Assembly: GCF_001408515.1 (NCBI RefSeq)
Contig: NZ_CYPR01000109.1
Span: forward strand, 1-53,468
Length of the DNA: 53,468 nucleotides
Reading direction: 5' to 3'
Source of the DNA: Jannaschia seosinensis
GTDB lineage: Bacteria > Pseudomonadota > Alphaproteobacteria > Rhodobacterales > Rhodobacteraceae
Shown here: positions 24,382-33,029 of the stretch, piece by piece
How positions within the stretch are numbered: position 1 is the stretch's first letter
Layout: each line of letters starts with the position of its first letter
Made by a program: the position numbers and the translations under genes
The notes under the pieces: model-generated
Told to the model about the DNA's origin: nothing
What the model saw: the letters and a program-made list of their open reading frames with translations, nothing else
The model's database searches: none

Positions 24382-25406
24382 TCGAAGACCGAAGGCACCT
24401 CGCGCCCGGGACCGTCCAGCCAATGCGGCACGGGCAGGCCCTTTGCACGCAGGAACTCCGGGTTCCACAGCTTGGACTGATATCGGGAGCCGTAATCGCA
24501 CAGGATTGTCACGATCGTGTGGCCCGGCCCCATATCGCGCGCCATCTTTACCGCGCCGCCGACATTGACGCCCGTCGAGCCGCCCATGCAGAGCCCTTCG
24601 TGCTCCAGCAGGTCGAACACGATCGGCAGCGCTTCCTCATCCGGAACCTGGCAGACGAAATCGGGGGTGAAGCCTTCCAAGTTGCCGGTGATGCGCCCCT
24701 GCCCGATCCCCTCGGAAATGCTGTCGCCCTCGGACTTCATCTCGCCGTGCTCGTAGAAGTTATAAAGCGCCGCACCCATCGGATCGGCCAGCCCGACCTT
24801 GACGCCGCGCGGCTGCAGAACCTCCGCGACGCCCGCGACGGTGCCGCCGGTTCCCGCGGCACAGATGAAACCGTCCACGCGACCGCCGGTCTGCTCCCAG
24901 ATCTCGGGCCCGGTCGTCTCCACATGCGCCTGGCGGTTTGCGGTGTTGTCGAACTGGTTCGCCCAGATCGCGCCGTTGGGCTCGGTTCTGGCCAGTTCCT
25001 CGGCCAGCCGACCGGAATAGCGGACATAATTGTTGGGATCGCGGTAGGGCTTCGCCGGCACCTCCACAAGCGTTGCGCCCGCCAGCCGCAGCATGTCTTT
25101 CTTTTCCTGGCTCTGCGTCTCAGGGATCACGATGACGGTCTTAAACCCCATCGACGCTCCTGCAAGCGCCAGCCCGATGCCGGTGTTGCCGGCCGTCCCC
25201 TCGACGATCGTGCCGCCGGGCCGGAGCGCGCCGCGCGCCACGGCGTCGCGGATGATCCACAGCGCGGCACGGTCCTTTACGGACTGACCGGGGTTGAGGA
25301 ACTCCGCCTTGCCGAGGATTTCGCAACCGGTCTCCTCGGAGACGCGATTGAGCCGGATCAGGGGAGTGTTGCCGATGGTGTCGGCGAAGGATTTGTTGAT
25401 CGTCAC
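24378..25406 (-). CDS. cysK: Cysteine synthase (O-acetylserine sulfhydrylase)
   Basis: 342 residues, PLP fold type II. The cofactor lysine is K44 in the NPGQSVKDRAA motif; the substrate loop reads EGTAGNTGIG (about 69-78); the phosphate-binding glycine loop is AAGTGGTVAGV near 183-193. It makes L-cysteine from O-acetylserine and sulfide. In Rhodobacter sphaeroides a cysK lies directly beside trgAB and affects tellurite resistance; the same order occurs here (52 bp after trgB). The TAGNTG variant and the long C-terminal part place it in the cysteine synthase A branch common in alphaproteobacteria rather than the E. coli type. Confidence 0.93.
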   Translation of the reverse strand: MTINKSFADTIGNTPLIRLNRVSEETGCEILGKAEFLNPGQSVKDRAALWIIRDAVARGALRPGGTIVEGTAGNTGIGLALAGASMGFKTVIVIPETQSQEKKDMLRLAGATLVEVPAKPYRDPNNYVRYSGRLAEELARTEPNGAIWANQFDNTANRQAHVETTGPEIWEQTGGRVDGFICAAGTGGTVAGVAEVLQPRGVKVGLADPMGAALYNFYEHGEMKSEGDSISEGIGQGRITGNLEGFTPDFVCQVPDEEALPIVFDLLEHEGLCMGGSTGVNVGGAVKMARDMGPGHTIVTILCDYGSRYQSKLWNPEFLRAKGLPVPHWLDGPGREVPSVFE

Positions 25407-25458
25407 GGGATGCGCCTCCGGGTCTGCCTCCCCGGTCTAAGGTGCGTCTCCGTCCGCT

Positions 25459-26568
25459 TCAACCGGAGAGCGACGCCTTGTGAAGCGCCAGCCACTGCGC
25501 CGACAGGATCAGCGGCGCATTCGCCGCCTCGCCGGACGCGATCATCGCCACGAGGTCGTCGAGCGGCACGAGATGCGAGCGGATATCCTCGCTCTCCCCC
25601 TCCACGCCATACAAGCCGGGGATATCGTCAGGCAGGTCGCAGAGCGCGACATAGGAATGGATGATCTGCGCCAATCCACCGGGGCTCGGGTAATAACGCG
25701 CGACAAGACGGAGCGCGTCGAGATCGGCGGTCACGCCTGCCTCCTCCTCCAACTCCCGGAGCGCCGTCGTCTCGGGCCCCTCGCCCGCGTCGATCAGCCC
25801 GGCAATCGGTTCGATCATCCAAGGCTGCGTGTCGCCCTTGGCCAGCGCGCCCGCGCGGATTTGCTCCACCACCAGCACATGATTTCGGGCGGGATCGTAA
25901 GGCAGAACCGTCGCGGCGTTCGTCACATGACTGATGGCACGTTGAATGGTCCCCGAGCGGGTGCCGTCAAACCGGGGGTGATCGATCCGCCACTCCTCGA
26001 CCCGGTGGAACCCTTCATAGGGATAGGCCACGTCCTCGACTTTCACAGACGCCCTGTCGGGGCCGCCACCAACTGTGATCGGGCGCCGCATGGCGCGGGT
26101 GGCGACGATGCCATCGGCGCGGGCATTGATGACCGATCGCATGGCGGCGACGTCCTCCGGCGTGCGACGTCCATGGGCACGCATCATCTCGGCCGCCGCC
26201 TCCAGGGTTCGGGGGCCGTGCTCGTGGATCCAATCATCAAGAGACCATTCCGCGCCCGCACCCGCGTCTGTGGTTCGATAAACCGAGGCCTCTACCAGAC
26301 CGTCCTCCGTCGCGACCTGCACGCGCTCCGGTCCATATGCGAAAACGCGCTCATAGAAGTCGAGACGGTCCTGCGCCTGCGGGTCAAGCGGTTCGGTTAC
26401 CATGACGCCAGCGCCGTCACCGGGCACCAGAACCGGCCAATTCCCCTGCGCCGACCGCTCCACCGCCCAGCCGTCGAGCCGCGCGGGAACAACGTCCACC
26501 GGCCGGCCCGCCACGACCTGCCGCAGCGCATCCCACATCAAGGTTCCGAAAAGAACGTAACGGCTCAC
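25459..26568 (-). CDS. trgB: TrgB-like fusion: gamma-glutamylcyclotransferase-like + NUDIX hydrolase
   Basis: 369 residues in two domains. The N-terminal half (about 1-185) resembles the gamma-glutamylcyclotransferase/AIG2 fold (VLFGTLMWDALRQVVAGR, then LDFYERVFAYG). The C-terminal half is a NUDIX hydrolase of the ADP-ribose pyrophosphatase type; the Nudix box is GLIDAGEGPETTALRELEEEAGV (about 265-287), with the REL.EE.G core intact. This architecture matches TrgB of the R. sphaeroides tellurite resistance locus. A cytoplasmic ADP-sugar hydrolase is likely; how it contributes to tellurite resistance is not known. It lies 13 bp after trgA. Confidence 0.88.
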   Translation of the reverse strand: MSRYVLFGTLMWDALRQVVAGRPVDVVPARLDGWAVERSAQGNWPVLVPGDGAGVMVTEPLDPQAQDRLDFYERVFAYGPERVQVATEDGLVEASVYRTTDAGAGAEWSLDDWIHEHGPRTLEAAAEMMRAHGRRTPEDVAAMRSVINARADGIVATRAMRRPITVGGGPDRASVKVEDVAYPYEGFHRVEEWRIDHPRFDGTRSGTIQRAISHVTNAATVLPYDPARNHVLVVEQIRAGALAKGDTQPWMIEPIAGLIDAGEGPETTALRELEEEAGVTADLDALRLVARYYPSPGGLAQIIHSYVALCDLPDDIPGLYGVEGESEDIRSHLVPLDDLVAMIASGEAANAPLILSAQWLALHKASLSG

Positions 26569-26581
26569 GCGGCCTCCGGAG

Positions 26582-27082
26582 TCAGTGCCAGACGCGCCCG
26601 ACGACCCCGCTGATCAGGCCAACCGCCACCGCACCAAGGAGAAGCGGGGCGAGGATCACCTGATTCATCACGATCTGCACGTCGTCCCACAGGAAACCCA
26701 GCCAAGCGTTCATGGCAATGCCCACTTGGGTGTATTTTCCCGACAGGGAGACGGTAATCATCTCGACGAAGCTGTGCAGCACGACCCCGAGGCAAAGAAG
26801 TACGATCGCGGCGCCGATCCCCGCCGTCAGAACCTCGGTTATCTTGCCGCCGCGCCCCCGCGGACCAGTTGCAGGACGGCCGATCACCTTCCAGCCCACG
26901 ACCAGCGCGCCCAGTGCGGCGATTTCGCGGAAGAACCCGACGCGGCTGCCATCCGGCAGGACCTCGCGGAAGAACCCGACGCGGCTGCCATCCGGCAGGA
27001 CCTCGCGGACGATGATCTCGCAGACATACCACGCGAGCGCGGCCATCAGCACCGCGGCAACCAGCTTGGCCGGCGTCGGCAT
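26582..27082 (-). CDS. trgA: TrgA family membrane protein with an internal 13-residue duplication
   Basis: 166 residues with four hydrophobic segments: LVAAVLMAALAWYVCEII, IAALGALVVGWKVIG, GIGAAIVLLCLGVVLHSFVEM and a C-terminal [16 protein letters not shown]. This is the TrgA family, linked to tellurite resistance in R. sphaeroides. After the first helix the segment REVLPDGSRVGFF occurs twice in a row because of a perfect 39-bp tandem repeat, so the protein is 13 residues longer than its family and the loop before helix 2 is doubled; the frame is kept. ATG 27082 overlaps the stop of the decayed cfa reading frame (TGATG). Confidence 0.87.
   Translation of the reverse strand: MPTPAKLVAAVLMAALAWYVCEIIVREVLPDGSRVGFFREVLPDGSRVGFFREIAALGALVVGWKVIGRPATGPRGRGGKITEVLTAGIGAAIVLLCLGVVLHSFVEMITVSLSGKYTQVGIAMNAWLGFLWDDVQIVMNQVILAPLLLGAVAVGLISGVVGRVWH
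26925..27009. repeat. Perfect 39-bp tandem duplication inside trgA
   Basis: Unit 1 is 26925-26963 and unit 2 is 26964-27002, identical at every base, followed by 7 bases of a third copy (27003-27009). The unit is a multiple of three and keeps the frame. The flanking 7-base match is the likely slippage or recombination seed. Confidence 0.97.
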
Positions 27083-28190
27083 CAGGATACCTTTCTGACG
27101 GTGGTCCAGATGACGTCACTTATGCCGCATTCGAACACCCCCGCACAGCCGGTCAGATCAAGGTTCCACATGCGGGGAAACCGCTCCTCGAAGCCCTGCT
27201 CGACGATCTCGTTCCAACGGCTGTTGAACCGTGCGATCCGGCGGCGTGGCGTGGTCGAGTAGCTATGCCCGGGGCTGAAGGATCTGCGATCTTCCAGCCC
27301 CGTGCGACGCTGCTGTCCGGTCAGCTTCATCGGCGCGGCCGGCATGTCGCTTGAAAAGATGTGCTGCTGAATAAAATCCAACTGCTTCGAACAGATAGCT
27401 CCAGCACCAGTCGGTGATCGTGGCGATCCGGAGCGACGCGTAGCGGCCGGGACGTCGGTGGTCGCGCAGCGTATCTGAATAGGCGCGCCCGTATCGCTGA
27501 CCGACCGCCTCGAACATCTCGATTGAAGTGATGTGGTCATAGCCGCCGATCCCGTTAAAATAATCCTGCATCTTCAAGTCCACCTGCTCCGCAAGCGTCG
27601 CGCATTCGATGCAATCGCGGACGAAGTCGAATTGGCTTCGGCTTTAGGTCAGACCGATGACCCGAAGCCCCGCTTGGCGGCCGCGCATCTTGCGGATCCG
27701 TCCGAGCCGCAGCCGGTTTCGAAAACATATTTCCCCCTCGATCAGCTCCATCCGGTCGACGATCGACGCGTAATTGGCGGTCAGCGCCGCTTCGACACTG
27801 TTTTGCCCAGTCTCGAAAAGCTTAGCGGAACAAGTCGACATTTCATCGAGCCAGATACGACAGAAACTGTTGCCGAAGTCATAATGCGTCGCGAGGTTGC
27901 GCCGGGTATGCCTTTGGGTGTTCCGCACCATGTAGAAGCTTAACTTCTCCCATACGCGCAGAAGGCCCAAGCCGGCGACCTGCTGGATGAAAACATACCC
28001 CACCTTAGGCGAGATAACCCATCGAGCCCTGATCCCCCTCGCGAACGAATGCGCGATCGCATCTGGTTTGCCGACGATCAACTCGGCCGGGGGCCTGATT
28101 GCGGCCCCTTCGTGGCGGAAACACCGCCCCTCGGGGAGGACAATGTCGAGGCGGCCGGACCGCACCCGAGACGCACGGGCAAGTCCGGCG
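27082..28190 (-). pseudogene. Decayed cyclopropane-fatty-acyl-phospholipid synthase
   Basis: The minus strand carries the landmarks of a Cfa/CmaS SAM-dependent methyltransferase in the right order but in three frames. Frame A (about 28165-27720) has SGRLDIVLPEG, then RRNLATHYDFGNSF and the FETG..S.E segment. After a shift near 27720 a damaged SAM loop reads FETGCGSDG (instead of xExGCGWGG), ending in a stop near 27650. The downstream part MQDYFNGIGGYDHITSIEMFEAVG is in another frame, and after a further shift near 27390 comes DFIQQHIF ... HSYSTT ... RFNSRW to the stop at 27082-27084. Several conserved residues are altered, so decay is old. The product would have added a methylene group to membrane lipids. 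It sits between an intact photolyase and trgA. Confidence 0.85.
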
Positions 28191-28196
28191 ACCTGA

Positions 28197-29594
28197 TCAG
28201 CCGTCGCCCCGCTGCCTGTAGGCGTCGAGCGCCGCTTCCCGACCCTCCTTCAACCCCACGATCGGCGTATCCGGCCGGTCCGCTCCCTTCGTCATGTGCC
28301 AGCCTTCGGGAACCGCCTCGTAGAACTCTTCGCTTTCGAGCCACCGGTCGCGGTAGCGCCCCTTCGGGTCAAACTTCCGGGCCTGCGTCTCGGGATTGAA
28401 GATGCGGAAGAAGGGCGATGCATCCGGCCCGGATCCGGCCGCCCATTGCCATCCCATCGCGTTGTTTGCCGGATCCCAGTCGATCAGCACGTCGCCGAAC
28501 CAGTCGCAGCCGACGCGCCAATGCGTCATCAGGTGCTTGGTCAGGTAAGACGCCACCAGCATCCGCGCCCGGTTGTGCATTCGCCCGGTGACGTAGATTT
28601 CCCGCATCGCGGCATCGACCACGTCAAGCCCCGTGCAGCCCCGTCGCCACGCCTCGGCCTTTTCGTTGTCGCCTTGCCACGGAAACGCATCCCACTCCTT
28701 CCGCCAGTTAGAGGTCGTCAGACGCGGCGTGTGCCAAGCCAGATGATGGGCGAAGTCGCGCCACACGATCTCCCGCAGGAACGTTTCGGCGCCGGACCGC
28801 CCTTCCTGCATCGCCCGCTGTCCGGCGGCCCAGCATGCTCGGGCGGAGATCTCGCCATAGGTCAGGTTCTCGCTCAGACCACTTGTGCCGTCTTCGGCCA
28901 GCATGTCCCGCGCCCGGGCGTAGTCTTCGAGTTTTTCCTCGATGAACGTCGCCAACCGCGCCTGCGCCGTCTCCTCGCCGACATGAGCGTAGCGGGCGAC
29001 GACATCGATGCCGCGCCGCATGTCATGCCCAAGCTTCCATTCCGCCAGCGTCTCCGTTTCCGGCCAATCGCTCGGCGCAGGCAATTCCGACGGAGCAGAA
29101 ATCGGCGGCCCCGGATCGCGGTCCCGGACCGCTTTCCAGAACGGCGTGTAGACCTTGTAGTAGCTGCCAGCACCGGTCTGCACCTTCCACGGCTCGAAGA
29201 GGACATGGCTCTGGAACGTTTTCACGGTGACGCCGTCATCCGTCAGCCCAGCCTCCACGCCTTCGTCACGCGCCCGCTCGTTCGCAACGTAGAGGCGGTT
29301 CCAGACGACAGTGTCCGCACCCGTCTCCGCGATCAGCGCACGCAGGGTGGCCAGCGCCTCGCCCCGACGCAGGATCAGGCGCGAGCCGAGACTCTCCAGT
29401 GCGTCGGCATGGGCCGCGAGGCCGAGGCCCACGCGCCAGCGCGGCGCGGCGCCCCAATCCTCCGTCACCTCGTCATGGAGAAAGACGGGAATGACCGGGC
29501 GCCCCTGCTCGGCCGCCCAATCCAGCGCAGGATTGTCCGACAGCCTCAGGTCGCGCCGCAGCCAGTAGAGGATGGGTTTGGTCTGGTCGTTCAT
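28197..29594 (-). CDS. phrB: Deoxyribodipyrimidine photolyase
   Basis: 465 residues, class I CPD photolyase/cryptochrome family. The N-terminal Rossmann antenna domain starts ILYWLRRDLRLSDNPAL. The C-terminal FAD domain holds EIVWRDFAHHLAWHTP, the WRRGCTGLDVVDAAMREIYVTGRMHNRARML region and WDPANNAMGWQWAAGSGPDASPFFRIFNP, the photolyase signature, with the Trp residues of the electron-transfer chain. It repairs UV-induced pyrimidine dimers using blue light. Its stop is followed at once by the decayed cfa, matching the phr-cfa neighbourhood known from R. sphaeroides. A terminator separates it from the BCCT gene upstream. Confidence 0.93.
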   Translation of the reverse strand: MNDQTKPILYWLRRDLRLSDNPALDWAAEQGRPVIPVFLHDEVTEDWGAAPRWRVGLGLAAHADALESLGSRLILRRGEALATLRALIAETGADTVVWNRLYVANERARDEGVEAGLTDDGVTVKTFQSHVLFEPWKVQTGAGSYYKVYTPFWKAVRDRDPGPPISAPSELPAPSDWPETETLAEWKLGHDMRRGIDVVARYAHVGEETAQARLATFIEEKLEDYARARDMLAEDGTSGLSENLTYGEISARACWAAGQRAMQEGRSGAETFLREIVWRDFAHHLAWHTPRLTTSNWRKEWDAFPWQGDNEKAEAWRRGCTGLDVVDAAMREIYVTGRMHNRARMLVASYLTKHLMTHWRVGCDWFGDVLIDWDPANNAMGWQWAAGSGPDASPFFRIFNPETQARKFDPKGRYRDRWLESEEFYEAVPEGWHMTKGADRPDTPIVGLKEGREAALDAYRQRGDG

Positions 29595-29642
29595 GTGGTG
29601 AACCTACTTTGCCTCGAATCGTGCGCAAGACTGCCCCCACGC

Positions 29643-29666
29643 AAAACGGGGGCCCGGAGGCCCCCG
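29643..29666 (-). terminator. Intrinsic terminator after the BCCT transporter gene
   Basis: CGGGGGCC (29647-29654) and GGCCCCCG (29659-29666) form a perfect 8-bp stem around a 4-base loop. On the minus strand the stem is followed by TTTT (29643-29646 read in reverse). A second small inverted repeat ACACGC..GCGTGT lies at 29671-29685, just before it. It insulates the photolyase operon from the transporter. Confidence 0.75.
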
Positions 29667-29689
29667 CAAGACACGCGATGCGTGTGGTG

Positions 29690-31561
29690 TCATTCGGCCG
29701 GAACGCCTTCCTTGATCACCTGCCGCTCGGCGCCCAGTCCGCGCCAGATCGCCACGCACATGACCAGAAGCACGACCGTGAAGGGCAGACCCGTGGAGAT
29801 GACCATGGATTGCAACGACGCCAGCCCCCCTGCGGAAAGCAGAAGCACGATCGCCACGGCCCCCTCGAAGAGGCACCAGAACACGCGCTGCGGAACCGGC
29901 GCGTTGATCTTGCCGCCGGCGGTGATCGTGTCGATCACGAGCGACCCGGAATCGGACGACGTGACGAAGAACACGATCACGAGGATGATGCCGATCAGCG
30001 ACGTGATCGTCGTCAGCGGCAGCGCCTCGAGCATGCGGAAGAGCTGCAACTCAAGCGCCGCATCCTGCGCCCCGGTATAACCGTCGACCAGCACCTGCTG
30101 AATCGCCGTGCCGCCAAAGACCGCCATCCAGAGCACGCAGACCAGCGACGGGATCAGAAGCACGCAGGTCAGGAATTCGCGCACCGTACGACCCCGGCTG
30201 ACGCGGGCGATGAACATGCCGACGAAGGGGGACCAGCTGATCCACCAGGCCCAGTAGAACGAGGTCCAGCCTTGGCTGAAGTTTACGTCCTCCCGGCCGA
30301 ACGGGTTCGACAATGCCGGAAGGTAGGTCAGATAGGCGAGGAGGCTGTCCGCGAAGCCGGTCAGGATCGCCAGCGTCGGGCCGACGAACAGCACGAACAG
30401 CAACAGCAGCGTCGCAAGGCCCATGTTGATCTCCGACAGGACCTTCACGCCCCCCTCGAGGCCGCGCACGACCGAGATCAGCGCGACGCCCGTGATGGCG
30501 GTGATGAGCAGCACCAGCAGCGTTCCGGAGTTCTCGACCCCGCTCTCCTCGACGTTGCTGAAGGGCAAACCGATGAACGTGCGCGTCCCTTCGGCGGCAT
30601 CGCCGGTGCCGAACAGGTAAGTCAGACCCGAGGCCGCCTGCGTCGCGCCGAAACCAAGCGAGGTGGCGAGACCGAAGAGCGTGGCGAAGACCGCGAGAAT
30701 GTCGATGACATGCCCCGTCCAGCCCCAGACCCGCTCACCGAAGATCGGGTAGAAGGCCGAACGCAGCGTCAGCGGCAGACCCTTGTTATAGCTGAACAGC
30801 GCCAGCGCCAGCGCGACGACCGCGTAGATCGCCCAGGGGTGAAGGCCCCAGTGGAAGATCGTCGCCGCCATGCCCAGACGAACCGCCGCGACCTCGTCGC
30901 CCGAGGCCGCGCCCAGTGGCGCCCAGTCGGACCGTGCGGTGGCGACGGCGAAATCGGCGCGCGCGTCGCCCAGACCAAATCCGTCCAGAGCCGCCTCAAC
31001 GGCCTCCGGTGACGGAGCGACCACGCCAAGCGGCTCAGCGAATTGGGTCGGATCGCCAGCGCCGATGTAACTGACCCCGTAGGAGACGTCCCCCATCGCG
31101 GTGGAGAAGTGGGTCAACGGCTCCGACACGCCGTAGAACATCAGACCGATGCCCATGCCCGCCGCAAAGAGCATCGCAAACCAGCCGACGTAGTTGTAAT
31201 CCGGCCGCGCATCGGCTCCGCCGAGACGCACAGAACCCATCGGCGTGACGATCAGCAGCAGGCAGAACAGCACGAAGATGTTCGCCGACAGCAGAAAGAA
31301 CCAGTCGAAGCTTTGCGTGACCGAGGCAAACAGCCACGAGAACAAGCGCCCCGACTGCTCGGGGAGGGCCAGCGTGTAAAATGTGAAAGCGATGATCACC
31401 AGGCCCGAAGTTGGAAAGACCGGGTTGTGAATATCGAAACCGAACGGCCCCAGCTTGCCATCCTTGTTGTCCTGACCGACGCCGTAATCGGTGTCGATCA
31501 GGTCGTGTTCCCCTTCCGGGGCGGGAATACCGTGACTGCTCGTGTCGTCAGTCGAAGACAT
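29690..31561 (-). CDS. BCCT family betaine/choline/carnitine-type transporter
   Basis: 623 residues with about 12 transmembrane helices. The family signature appears as FAAGMGIGLMFYGVSEPL (the glycine-rich kinked helix, here GMGIG) and WTSFYWAWWISWSPFVGMFIARVSRGRT, which contains the Trp-rich substrate cage. An insertion of about 50 residues lies after the VSEPLTHF region (GAGDPTQFAEPLG ... SDWAPLGA), as in many marine BCCTs. It should import a quaternary-ammonium or sulfonium osmolyte (glycine betaine, choline or DMSP) with Na+ or H+. An acrylyl-CoA reductase gene lies upstream on the same strand, which weakly favours DMSP. It ends with a good terminator. Confidence 0.92.
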   Translation of the reverse strand: MSSTDDTSSHGIPAPEGEHDLIDTDYGVGQDNKDGKLGPFGFDIHNPVFPTSGLVIIAFTFYTLALPEQSGRLFSWLFASVTQSFDWFFLLSANIFVLFCLLLIVTPMGSVRLGGADARPDYNYVGWFAMLFAAGMGIGLMFYGVSEPLTHFSTAMGDVSYGVSYIGAGDPTQFAEPLGVVAPSPEAVEAALDGFGLGDARADFAVATARSDWAPLGAASGDEVAAVRLGMAATIFHWGLHPWAIYAVVALALALFSYNKGLPLTLRSAFYPIFGERVWGWTGHVIDILAVFATLFGLATSLGFGATQAASGLTYLFGTGDAAEGTRTFIGLPFSNVEESGVENSGTLLVLLITAITGVALISVVRGLEGGVKVLSEINMGLATLLLLFVLFVGPTLAILTGFADSLLAYLTYLPALSNPFGREDVNFSQGWTSFYWAWWISWSPFVGMFIARVSRGRTVREFLTCVLLIPSLVCVLWMAVFGGTAIQQVLVDGYTGAQDAALELQLFRMLEALPLTTITSLIGIILVIVFFVTSSDSGSLVIDTITAGGKINAPVPQRVFWCLFEGAVAIVLLLSAGGLASLQSMVISTGLPFTVVLLVMCVAIWRGLGAERQVIKEGVPAE

Positions 31562-31704
31562 TACTGCTTTCCTTAATTTCTATTCCTGAGATTTGGGCAT
31601 GCCAGTGGACGTCGCCACTGAGGATGAGCCGATTGTGACACAATCAAGGTCCAAAAGCGACACGTCCTGCCGGTTTTCGTTGTCGCGCGGAAAAAACCCG
31701 AGGT

Positions 31705-32694
31705 TCACGCGTTCATATCGACCACCACGCGTCCTCTGACCTGCCCTTGGAGGATGTCCTCGCCCAGCTTCGGCAGGTCCGACAGAGTGGCGGGCACGAT
31801 TATCTCCTCCAGCTTGTCACGCGGCAGCAGATCCGCAAGGCGGGCCCAGGCGCGGACACGGTTTTCATAGGGTTGCAGCACGCTGTCGATGCCCAGAAGG
31901 TTCACGCCCCGCAGCAGGAACGGGATCACCGTGGCAGGAAGATGCGATCCGCCAGCCAGCCCGACGGCCGCGACGCTCGCCCCGTATTCCATCTGCCCCA
32001 GAAGACGCGCCAGCATCGCCCCCCCCACGGCGTCGACACAGCCGCCCCACGTCTCGCTCTCAAGCGGACGCTTCACCGTCTCGGCCAGATCGGCGCGGGG
32101 CACGATTCGGGTGGCGCCGAGCCCCGTCAGGTAATCGGATTGTTCCGGCCGCCCCGTCACGGCGGCAACTTCATGGCCCATCGCCGACAGCAGCGCGACG
32201 GCAACCGATCCCACGCCCCCCGCGGCCCCGGTCACGAGCTTCGGGCCGGGTTTCAGCCCGTGATCCTCCAACGCCTGCACGGCAAGCATCGCCGTCAGAC
32301 CGGCCGTGCCCACTGCCATCGCCTCGCGCGTCGTCAGGCCCTCGGGCAGCGGGACAAGCCAATCGGCACGCACGCGCGCCTTTTGCGAATAGCCCCCCCA
32401 ATGCGCCTCGCCCACGCGCCAGCCGGTCAGGACCACCTTGTCACCCGGGGCATAGCGGTCGTCGTCGCTGGCCTCGACGGTGCCGGCAAAATCGATGCCG
32501 GGCACGTGGGGGTAATTCCGCACAAGCCCCCCGCCCGGCCCAATGCAGAGCCCGTCCTTGTAGTTCACCGTCGAATACTCGACGGCCACCGTCACCTCCG
32601 CCTCCGGCAAATCGGCCAGCGTCAAATCCCGGACCGCGGCCGACGTGCCGTCCTCGGTTTTCTCCACCACCAGCGCTTGAAATGTGTCACTCAT
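31705..32694 (-). CDS. acuI: Acrylyl-CoA reductase-like MDR oxidoreductase (AcuI)
   Basis: 329 residues, zinc-free medium-chain dehydrogenase/reductase of the YhdH/AcuI group. It has VEYSTVNYKDGLCIGPGGGLVRNYPHVPGIDFAGTV near the N terminus (described in parts: the NYKD and PGID landmarks), GWRVGE and WGGYSQKARV, the nucleotide-binding VTGAAGGVGSVAVALL near 155-170, and a C-terminal GINLLGIDSV-like segment. AcuI reduces the toxic acryloyl-CoA with NADPH to propionyl-CoA and is widespread in roseobacters as part of DMSP and acrylate metabolism. No dmd or ddd gene is in the window, so a DMSP role is inferred. Confidence 0.88.
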   Translation of the reverse strand: MSDTFQALVVEKTEDGTSAAVRDLTLADLPEAEVTVAVEYSTVNYKDGLCIGPGGGLVRNYPHVPGIDFAGTVEASDDDRYAPGDKVVLTGWRVGEAHWGGYSQKARVRADWLVPLPEGLTTREAMAVGTAGLTAMLAVQALEDHGLKPGPKLVTGAAGGVGSVAVALLSAMGHEVAAVTGRPEQSDYLTGLGATRIVPRADLAETVKRPLESETWGGCVDAVGGAMLARLLGQMEYGASVAAVGLAGGSHLPATVIPFLLRGVNLLGIDSVLQPYENRVRAWARLADLLPRDKLEEIIVPATLSDLPKLGEDILQGQVRGRVVVDMNA

Positions 32695-33029
32695 CTCCGG
32701 AACCTTTCCCTTTGATCCGCTCCGATCGTCCCGTCCCGCATCGTGCAGGTCTGGACGTTGCCGAAGCTCCGCCTGACTTTCACCATGCCGGGTGCCCGTC
32801 CGGAATGAAACTCCTCCGAACGCAGAGCGCGTCGCGGATCCTCTGTGCCTGGCGGGCTCGGAAAAGTTTTTTCGTCCGGGTGCTCATCTTTCCGGCGTTG
32901 AGAAGCTCGGATCGAAACATCCGGCCATGCAGCGATTAAGACGACTAACTCTACGCGCCGCGCGCTAGACATTCTCTGCCGCAGAGCCCAGTTTTCCGCA
33001 CAATCAACGGTCCATAACGGGAGAGATCA
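32695..33029. other. Divergent promoter region, no gene seen
   Basis: 335 bp between the divergent acuI and binding-protein genes. A GGGAGAGATCA ribosome site ends it on the plus side. Short frames here look random. No convincing -35/-10 pair or hairpin was found. Confidence 0.45.

Noticed and set aside
28296-30080. 594-codon plus-strand open frame
   Set aside because: Antisense to the photolyase and BCCT genes, both with full family signatures; product looks random.
32780-32900. Short basic reading frame (about 35 codons) on the minus strand upstream of acuI
   Set aside because: Ribosome site touches the start codon with no spacing and no family is recognised; not enough support.
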